DNA from: Alphaproteobacteria bacterium
Lineage (GTDB): Bacteria; Pseudomonadota; Alphaproteobacteria; Sphingomonadales; Sphingomonadaceae
Reading direction: 5' to 3'
Assembly (NCBI GenBank): GCA_018828205.1
Contig: JAHJWA010000134.1
Coordinates: forward strand, 1-11,399
DNA: 11,399 nucleotides
Positions 6,484 through 11,399 of this stretch are shown piece after piece. The notes beneath the pieces are model-generated. The model searched no databases. It was not told where the DNA came from and worked only from the letters and a program-made list of their open reading frames with translations. A program made the translations under genes and the position numbers. Positions within the stretch are counted from its first letter, which is position 1, and each line of letters opens with the position of its first letter.

Positions 6484-8419
6484 AGCGCTCGCCGGTCAAC
6501 TGGCGGCGGACCGCGTCGATGGCGGTCTGGTTGCGTTCGACCCCCATCGCTTCGCGCACCGCGATCACCAGCTGATCGGCGTATTCCTGGCCCACGGTGT
6601 CGCCCAGCTGCGACTGCGCCTGCGCGATCAAGGGATCGTCGTTTGCCATCTCGCCCAGTTCGATCGCGTCGAGATCGACCACGAACCAGCCGAGGTCGTT
6701 GGTCGCCTCGAGCCGCTTGCTGGTACCCTGCGCCATGCTGAACAGCAGCGCGAGCGGCGGGGGGATCTGCTGGTCGCCGCGCCGGGCGAGGTCCTCGCGG
6801 GTCAGCGCGATCTGCTCTGCGGCGGGGAGGGTGGCTTCCTCCGCGGCCAGCGCGCTCGCCATGGTGGCGCCATCGCGGAGCCGCGCCAGCACCCGGTCCG
6901 CCGCGGCGCGTGCGGCCTGCGAACCCTGCGCCAGCTTCCAGCTCGTGATCACATCCTCGCGGATCTCCGCCAGCGGCGCGGCGGCCGAAGCGGTCACCGC
7001 GGCCGCCTCGAAGACCGCGAAGGTCTCGCCGCGCGCCACTTCACCGACCTGCGGCTCGCTTTCCTCCATCTGGAAGACGGTCGCGAGCACGGGCGCGATT
7101 TCCTCGGCGATGGTCTCGCCCTGGGTCCCGTAGATGCCGCCATCGGCGGTGACCGGACGAGTGTTGCGAACCTCGAGATCGAGATCCTGCGCGATCGCGG
7201 TCAGCGTCTCGCCATCGTCGATCCGTTCCTCGATCTGCGCCGCGAGATCGACCAGCGCGCGGACCCGCTTCTCCTCGCGGATCGTGGCTGCAAGCTCGTC
7301 GCGGACCTGGGCGAGGCTGCGACCCTGCGCGGTCTCGACCGCATCGACCCGTGCGACATGCCAGCCCAGCGCGCTGCGCGTCGGCTCGGTGATCGCGCCG
7401 CGCGCCGCGGCGAAATAGGCCTGCGCCACCCCTGGCGAGGCGTCGTCGGCGACATCGGCGCGCGACTGGTCTGCCAGTATGGAAGCGCGGAAACCGGCCT
7501 CCTGCGCCACCGCCTCGAAGGACGCGCCCCCGGCGACGCGCTGGCGAATGGATTGCGCGGCGGCCTGTGTGGGCACGATCAGCTGGGTGAAGCTGCGGCT
7601 CTCGCTGGCGGCGTACTGCGCGCGGTTTTCTTCATAACGCGCCGCGATCTCGGCGTCGGTCGGGGCGATGGCATCGGCGATCGCATCCTCGCCGAACAGC
7701 GCATAGCGGATCACGCGGCGTTCGGGGCGGATGAAGTCGCCGCGGTTTTCCTGATAATAGGCCTGCAGCTGCGCCGCGCTGGGATCGCTGTCCGGGAAGA
7801 AGGCGCCCGAGGGCAGGAAGCCGATCGCGCCCTCGCGGCGTTCCTTGAACAGCCGGGCATAGCGCGTCGCCAGCGAGCGCGGGATGGTCGCGCCGAAGCT
7901 GGCGGGGGTCAGCATCTGCTGCGCGAGCAGGCCCGAACCGATATCCTGGCGGACGATGGCATCGGACAGACCCTGCGCGGCGAGCGCCTGATTGTAGGCA
8001 TCGGCGCTGAAATTGCCGTCGGGGCCGCGGAAGGCACCGATCTGCCGGATTTCGCTGTTGATGAGATTGTCGCCGGCGCGAAGACCGAAGCGTTGCGCAT
8101 AGGTCGAGATCGAATAGCGCGCGATCAGCTGGTCGAGCACTTCTTCCAGCCCGCCCTGCGCGATGAAGGCGGGCATCGACAGGGACGGATTCTCCTGCCG
8201 CAGCCGATCCAGCGCGGAGCCCGCCGACTGGGCCAGTTCGGCGCTGTCGATCCGCTCGTCGCCAACAACGGCCACGCGCTCCCCGCCGGCCACACCGCCG
8301 AACATCCCCGTATTGGCGACATCGCTGCTGGCGAAGGCGAAAGCGATCAGGCCAAGAAAGACGAAAGTGATCGCCAGGCCGATCTTCGACTTGAAGAAAC
8401 TGCGGAAAAACTGAAGCAT
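6482..8419 (-). CDS. ppiD: Peptidylprolyl isomerase/periplasmic chaperone, PpiD-like (SurA N-terminal domain)
   Basis: The 645-residue protein has the PpiD plan. A short cytoplasmic N-terminus with Arg/Lys (FFRSFFKSK) is followed by one membrane segment at about 12-31. A long periplasmic part holds a SurA-type chaperone domain (about 48-180), a central parvulin/PpiC-like domain (about 275-360, ending in LGWHVARVDAVE) and a long helical C-terminal region. PpiD proteins help newly exported proteins fold near the Sec translocon. The parvulin domain is diverged: the usual Gly-Gly-Asp-Leu-Gly stretch is not recognisable around 315-330. Isomerase activity may be weak or absent, as reported for E. 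coli PpiD. The ATG is the first in frame and gives a proper signal anchor; no good Shine-Dalgarno precedes it. It heads the leftward gene string, and its TAG stop is in the same frame as trpE. Confidence 0.9.
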   Translation of the reverse strand: MLQFFRSFFKSKIGLAITFVFLGLIAFAFASSDVANTGMFGGVAGGERVAVVGDERIDSAELAQSAGSALDRLRQENPSLSMPAFIAQGGLEEVLDQLIARYSISTYAQRFGLRAGDNLINSEIRQIGAFRGPDGNFSADAYNQALAAQGLSDAIVRQDIGSGLLAQQMLTPASFGATIPRSLATRYARLFKERREGAIGFLPSGAFFPDSDPSAAQLQAYYQENRGDFIRPERRVIRYALFGEDAIADAIAPTDAEIAARYEENRAQYAASESRSFTQLIVPTQAAAQSIRQRVAGGASFEAVAQEAGFRASILADQSRADVADDASPGVAQAYFAAARGAITEPTRSALGWHVARVDAVETAQGRSLAQVRDELAATIREEKRVRALVDLAAQIEERIDDGETLTAIAQDLDLEVRNTRPVTADGGIYGTQGETIAEEIAPVLATVFQMEESEPQVGEVARGETFAVFEAAAVTASAAAPLAEIREDVITSWKLAQGSQAARAAADRVLARLRDGATMASALAAEEATLPAAEQIALTREDLARRGDQQIPPPLALLFSMAQGTSKRLEATNDLGWFVVDLDAIELGEMANDDPLIAQAQSQLGDTVGQEYADQLVIAVREAMGVERNQTAIDAVRRQLTGER

Positions 8420-8492
8420 GACAGGAAGCTATCCGAAAAATGCGATGGTGCAGGCGAAACCGAAGGTCCCGCGCGGGGCCGTCGAGGGTCGC

Positions 8493-8519
8493 TTTATCCG
8501 CGCTGCGACCTTGCCGCAA
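8493..8519 (-). promoter_or_regulatory. Candidate sigma-70-type promoter for ppiD and the trp/moa string
   Basis: On the minus strand TTGCGG (8519-8514) is followed after 15 bases by GATAAA (8498-8493), about 73 bases before the ppiD ATG. Matches to consensus are partial and the spacer is short. It is listed because it is the best A/T-rich -10-like element in the region upstream of ppiD. Confidence 0.25.
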
Positions 8520-8534
8520 CAGGTGGCGAAGGTT

Positions 8535-8563
8535 TTGACGCGGAACGCTCGCTCGGCTAGCGG
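8535..8563 (+). promoter_or_regulatory. Candidate sigma-70-type promoter for tpiA
   Basis: TTGACG (8535-8540) is a good -35 element. Seventeen bases later stands TAGCGG (8558-8563), a weak -10. The spacing is ideal and the site lies about 58 bases before the tpiA ATG. Confidence 0.35.
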
Positions 8564-8621
8564 AGCCGCCCCGCCACGCCCATATCGGCGGATCACTCAC
8601 ACACGATAGCAGGATGAGCGC

Positions 8622-9383
8622 ATGGCCGAACGGCCCTACATCGTTGGAAACTGGAAGATGAACGGCACCCGCGCCATGCTTCCCGAAGCACGGGCGATCG
8701 ATCGTGCCGCCCAGCGGAACATGAAAGTGGAGGTGGCGATCGCGCCGCCTTTCACGCTGATTCACGCGGTCCATCGCGAAGCCGAGCAGATCGGCGTGGG
8801 CGCCCAGGATTGCAGCTGCGATCCCGATGGCGCGCACACCGGCGACATCTCCGCGACGATGGTGGCCGATTCGGGGGCGAAATTCGTCATTCTGGGGCAC
8901 AGCGAACGCCGCAGCGCGCATGGCGAAACCGACGCGCTGGTCGCGACCAAGGTCCGCTCGGCGCTCGATGCGGGTCTGAGAATCATCCTGTGCTGCGGCG
9001 AGAGCGAAGCCACGCGCGACGCGGGTCAGGCAGAAAGCTTCGTGCTCGACCAGCTCAGGACCAGCCTTCCCGAGACCGACAATGCGGGCGAGAAGGTCAC
9101 GGTGGCCTATGAACCGATCTGGGCGATCGGCACCGGCAAGACCGCGAGCCTCGAGGATATCGCCGCCATGCACGCCGCGATTCGCGCGCTGCTGGTCGAG
9201 ACCTATGGCGAGGAAGCGGGCCCCGCGGTGCGCATTCTTTACGGCGGTTCGGTCAAGCCCGACAACGCCCGCGAGATCCTCGCGCTGCCCGATGTCGACG
9301 GTGCGCTGGTGGGCGGGGCGAGCCTGTCCGCCGAGAGCTTCCTCGGCATTGCGGTGGCCGCCTCGGAAACCGAAGAGGCGTAA
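8622..9383 (+). CDS. tpiA: Triosephosphate isomerase
   Basis: TpiA interconverts dihydroxyacetone phosphate and glyceraldehyde 3-phosphate in glycolysis and gluconeogenesis. The 253-residue protein is full length. It has GNWKMNG with the catalytic Lys12, LGHSERR with His93, AYEPIWAIGTG with the general base Glu164 and the mobile loop after it, then LYGGSVKPDN (206-215) and GALVGGASL (227-235), which binds phosphate. The ATG is preceded by AGGA with a 7-base spacer. It is transcribed away from ppiD and followed by secG after an 83-base gap on the same strand. Nothing unusual is seen in the protein. Confidence 0.98.
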   Translation: MAERPYIVGNWKMNGTRAMLPEARAIDRAAQRNMKVEVAIAPPFTLIHAVHREAEQIGVGAQDCSCDPDGAHTGDISATMVADSGAKFVILGHSERRSAHGETDALVATKVRSALDAGLRIILCCGESEATRDAGQAESFVLDQLRTSLPETDNAGEKVTVAYEPIWAIGTGKTASLEDIAAMHAAIRALLVETYGEEAGPAVRILYGGSVKPDNAREILALPDVDGALVGGASLSAESFLGIAVAASETEEA

Positions 9384-9466
9384 ATACGCGTGCTCTCCTG
9401 TCGCGGCCTTGTCGCGGCGCGCGGCTGCGCCTAGATGCGCTGGTCACACCCTGATACGGAATTCCC
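9384..9466 (+). other. tpiA-secG intergenic region with short GC hairpin
   Basis: The gap holds a directly repeated TGTCGCGGC (9399-9407 and a second copy at 9410-9418). It also holds a perfect 5-bp stem GGCGC/GCGCC (9416-9420 with 9427-9431, 6-base loop). No T-run follows, so this is not a convincing intrinsic terminator. Confidence 0.35.
9409..9437 (+). promoter_or_regulatory. Weak candidate promoter for secG
   Basis: TTGTCG (9409-9414) and TAGATG (9432-9437) are separated by 17 bases and end 29 bases before the secG ATG. Both elements are imperfect, and the spacer overlaps the small hairpin, so read-through from tpiA is an equally good explanation. Confidence 0.25.
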
Positions 9467-9862
9467 ATGTTTCTCTTCCTTACCATCATCCAGGCGATCG
9501 TCGCCGCAGCCCTGGTCGGCGTCATCCTGATGCAGCGTTCGGAAGGCGGCGGCCTCGGCATCGGCGGCAGCCCGACGGGAATGCTCAGCGCGCGCGGCGC
9601 GGCGGATTTCCTCACCCGTTCGACCCGCTGGCTCGCGGTGGCGTTCGTGGCGCTGTCGATCGCGCTGGCCGCGGTGGCCGCCAGCAGCGGCGGTGCGGAC
9701 ACGCTGGAAACCACGCTCGACCGCGATGTCGCGCCGATCGAGCGCAACGACCCGCTGGGCAGCGACCCGCTGGGCGGCAGCCCGCTCGGTGGCGCCGCAG
9801 CCCCGGCAGCCGCCCCGGCCGAGCCCGCGACCGCTCCCGCTAGCGATCCGCTCGCGCAATAG
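9467..9862 (+). CDS. secG: Preprotein translocase subunit SecG
   Basis: SecG is the small inner-membrane subunit of the SecYEG channel and stimulates SecA-driven export. The 131-residue protein has two hydrophobic segments (about 2-22 and 55-74). Between them is the signature ILMQRSEGGGLGIGG (20-34) and a conserved Gly/Ser-rich, Ala/Phe loop that ends in TRSTRW. The length is above the minimal SecG of 70-80 residues because of a C-terminal tail (about 75-131). The tail starts acidic, then has a DPLG-type repeat (94-109), then runs of Ala and Pro, ending SDPLAQ. The tail would face the periplasm in the standard topology. The start is the ATG just before the first hydrophobic segment, with only a weak GGA upstream. 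The link with ppiD across the divergent region is functionally suggestive, since both act at protein export. Confidence 0.93.
   Translation: MFLFLTIIQAIVAAALVGVILMQRSEGGGLGIGGSPTGMLSARGAADFLTRSTRWLAVAFVALSIALAAVAASSGGADTLETTLDRDVAPIERNDPLGSDPLGGSPLGGAAAPAAAPAEPATAPASDPLAQ
9746..9793 (+). repeat. DPLG tandem repeat inside secG
   Basis: Three short units encode NDPLG, SDPLG(G) and SPLGG. The first two copies share the identical 13-mer CGACCCGCTGGGC (9748-9760 and 9763-9775) with a 15-base period; the third is diverged. It is an in-frame coding repeat in the predicted periplasmic tail of SecG and could vary in copy number between strains. Confidence 0.75.
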
Positions 9863-9966
9863 GGCACGCGGCGCGCAGACTTCTGTGGATTGAACGCGCT
9901 GCGGCGGGTTCCATCTGCCGAATGCGCTTGCGCCGACTCCCTATGCACGACTAACAGCCACCTCCC
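9863..9966 (+). other. secG-pyrG intergenic region
   Basis: These 104 bases contain no gene I can support. No obvious terminator hairpin with a T-run follows secG. A poor promoter-like pair, TTGCGC (9928-9933) and CTAACA (9951-9956) with 17 bases between, would place transcription start almost at the pyrG ATG. The last nine bases are CCACCTCCC, which resembles the anti-Shine-Dalgarno rather than a ribosome binding site. Confidence 0.4.
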
Positions 9967-11399
9967 ATGGCGCGGTACATATTCATCACCGGCGGCGTGG
10001 TCTCCTCGCTCGGCAAAGGTCTCATGGCGGCATCGCTTGCAGCGTTGCTGCAGGCGCGCGGCTACAAGGTCCGCATTCGCAAATTCGACCCCTATCTCAA
10101 TGTCGATCCGGGGACGATGAGCCCCTATCAGCACGGCGAGGTCTATGTGACCGACGACGGCGCCGAGACCGATCTCGATCTGGGCCATTACGAGCGCTTC
10201 ACCGGCGTTTCCGCGCGCCAGTCGGACAATGTGACCTCGGGGCGGATCTATCAGCAGATCATCGCCAAGGAGCGCCGCGGCGACTATCTGGGCGCGACCG
10301 TGCAGGTGGTCCCGCATGTCACCGACGCGATCAAGGAATTCGCGCTCGCCGACCAGGGCGACCATGATTTTATCCTCTGCGAAATCGGCGGCACGGTGGG
10401 CGATATCGAGAGCCTGCCCTTCATGGAGGCGATCCGCCAGATGCGGAACGAGCTCGAACCGCTGCAGACGCTCTCGATCCACGTCACGCTGGTGCCCTAT
10501 ATCGCCGCGGCGGGCGAGCTGAAGACCAAGCCCACGCAGCACTCGGTCCGCGAACTGGCGAGCCTGGGGATCAAGCCCGACATGCTGCTGTGCCGCGCCG
10601 AGCGCCCGATTCCCGAGAGCGACCGGCGCAAGATCGCGCAGTTCTGCAACGTCCGCGCCGAAGCGGTGATCCCCGCGCTCGACGCGCCCTCGATCTATTC
10701 GGTGCCGCTGCAATATCACGGCGAGGGGCTCGACCGCGAGGTTCTGCGCGGCTTCGGCATCACCGATGCGCCCGAGCCCGATCTCACGCGCTGGTACGAT
10801 GTCGTCGATCGCTATTCCAACCCCGAGGGCGAGGTCACCATCGGGGTGGTGGGCAAATATGTCGGTCTGCCCGACGCCTACAAATCGCTCAACGAGGCGC
10901 TGGTCCACGGCGGGATGGCGCATCGCGTCAAGGTCAACATCCGCTGGATCGATGCCGAGGTCTTCGAGCAGGACGACAGCGATATCGCCGCGCAGCTCGA
11001 GCCGCTGCACGCGATCCTGGTTCCCGGCGGCTTCGGCGAGCGCGGGTCCGAAGGCAAGATCGCCGCGGTCCGGTTCGCGCGCCAGCGCAAGGTGCCGTTT
11101 TTCGGGATCTGCCTGGGCATGCAGATGGCCTGCATCGAGGGCGCGCGCGAGGCCGGCCTCAGTGCCGCCTCATCGACCGAATTCGGCGCCACCAACGAAC
11201 CCGTGGTGGGCATCATCACGGAATGGATGAGCGAAGCGGGTCTGCAACAGCGCGCCGAGGACGGCGATCTGGGCGGAACCATGCGGCTGGGCGCCTATGA
11301 CGCGGCGCTGACGGGCAACAGCCATGTCTCGCAGCTCTATCACGGCGCGACCACGATCTCGGAACGCCATCGCCACCGCTACGAGGTCAACAGCGCCTA
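9967..11399 (+). CDS. pyrG: CTP synthase PyrG (3' end outside window)
   Basis: PyrG aminates UTP to CTP using ATP and glutamine. About 477 codons are visible out of the usual 540-550, and the frame is open to the window edge. The synthase domain has the P-loop GGVVSSLGKG (9-18), then RKFDPYLNVDPGTMSPYQHGEV, CEIGGTVGDIES (138-149) and KTKPTQHS (186-193), which are ATP/UTP and magnesium sites. The amidotransferase domain has VGKYVGLPDAYKSLNEAL, VPGGFGERG (oxyanion loop) and FFGICLGMQMA with nucleophile Cys382. The triad His and Glu should lie beyond the edge. The ATG is fixed by an in-frame TAA at 9952-9954 and by the P-loop position. No Shine-Dalgarno is present. Nothing suggests a defect; the gene is cut only by the window. 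Confidence 0.97.
   Translation, partial: MARYIFITGGVVSSLGKGLMAASLAALLQARGYKVRIRKFDPYLNVDPGTMSPYQHGEVYVTDDGAETDLDLGHYERFTGVSARQSDNVTSGRIYQQIIAKERRGDYLGATVQVVPHVTDAIKEFALADQGDHDFILCEIGGTVGDIESLPFMEAIRQMRNELEPLQTLSIHVTLVPYIAAAGELKTKPTQHSVRELASLGIKPDMLLCRAERPIPESDRRKIAQFCNVRAEAVIPALDAPSIYSVPLQYHGEGLDREVLRGFGITDAPEPDLTRWYDVVDRYSNPEGEVTIGVVGKYVGLPDAYKSLNEALVHGGMAHRVKVNIRWIDAEVFEQDDSDIAAQLEPLHAILVPGGFGERGSEGKIAAVRFARQRKVPFFGICLGMQMACIEGAREAGLSAASSTEFGATNEPVVGIITEWMSEAGLQQRAEDGDLGGTMRLGAYDAALTGNSHVSQLYHGATTISERHRHRYEVNSA

Larger units (their letters stand above)
8420..8621. other. Divergent intergenic region between ppiD and tpiA
   Basis: These 202 bases are the only gap between oppositely oriented genes and must carry the promoters for both directions. 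Small open frames cross it (for example 8418-8609 on the plus strand) but have no family resemblance and no good ribosome binding site, so I call no gene. I see no riboswitch-like or strong inverted-repeat structure. Candidate promoters are listed separately. Confidence 0.7.

Noticed and set aside
6380..8560. A 726-codon open frame on the plus strand, antisense to the whole of ppiD
   Set aside because: Typical shadow frame in GC-rich DNA: rich in Arg, Gly and Ala, with no domain resemblance or ribosome binding site. The opposite frame is a clear PpiD.
8418..8609. A 63-codon plus-strand frame in the divergent region
   Set aside because: No ribosome binding site and no recognisable motif. It overlaps the ppiD start and the likely promoters.
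7632..9173. A 513-codon open frame on the minus strand over tpiA and the start of ppiD
   Set aside because: It crosses the divergent promoter region and overlaps two genuine genes. Its sequence is the antisense of tpiA joined to an alternative frame of ppiD.
9416..9431. Hairpin after tpiA as a terminator
   Set aside because: Only a 5-bp stem with no T-run; chance structures of this size are common in GC-rich sequence.
9253..11010. A 585-codon open frame on the minus strand across tpiA, secG and pyrG
   Set aside because: It runs antisense through three recognised genes and has a low-information composition with changing character. No family is recognised.

Overview
This window looks like ordinary chromosome from a GC-rich alphaproteobacterium, most probably of the order Sphingomonadales (Erythrobacter, Sphingomonas or a relative). 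That assignment is an inference from high GC, codon use and protein character, and from my recollection that the order ppiD-trpE-trpG-trpD-trpC-moaC-moeA is common there. No mobile element, tRNA, rRNA or CRISPR array is visible.

Left part, minus strand, 26-8419: one tightly packed gene string, read from right to left: ppiD (membrane-anchored periplasmic folding factor), trpE, a predicted lipoprotein of the YigE/phosphodiester glycosidase (DUF2233) family, trpG, trpD, trpC, moaC and moeA. Every junction from trpE onward is a 4-base stop/start overlap (GTGA, ATGA, GTGA, ATGA, GTGA, GTGA). The ppiD-trpE junction is only a few bases. The string turns chorismate into anthranilate (TrpE/TrpG), then into phosphoribosyl anthranilate (TrpD); TrpC makes indole-3-glycerol phosphate. 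MoaC and MoeA act in molybdenum cofactor synthesis. trpF, trpB and trpA are not in the window.

Centre, 8420-8621: the only divergent intergenic region. It should hold the promoters for the leftward string and for tpiA to the right.

Right part, plus strand, 8622-11399: tpiA (triosephosphate isomerase), secG (Sec translocon subunit with a DPLG-repeat and Ala/Pro tail) and pyrG (CTP synthase), which runs off the window end after about 477 codons.

Points most worth a second look: (1) trpE appears to start at a CTG codon placed 5 nt after a perfect AGGAGG that overlaps the ppiD stop codon; (2) an exported lipoprotein gene sits between the two anthranilate synthase subunit genes and is coupled to both; (3) the six consecutive 4-base overlaps, four with GTG starts; (4) pyrG has no Shine-Dalgarno and instead has an anti-SD-like CCACCTCCC directly before its ATG. 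I saw no convincing wholly new multi-gene system; the rest is conserved housekeeping content.
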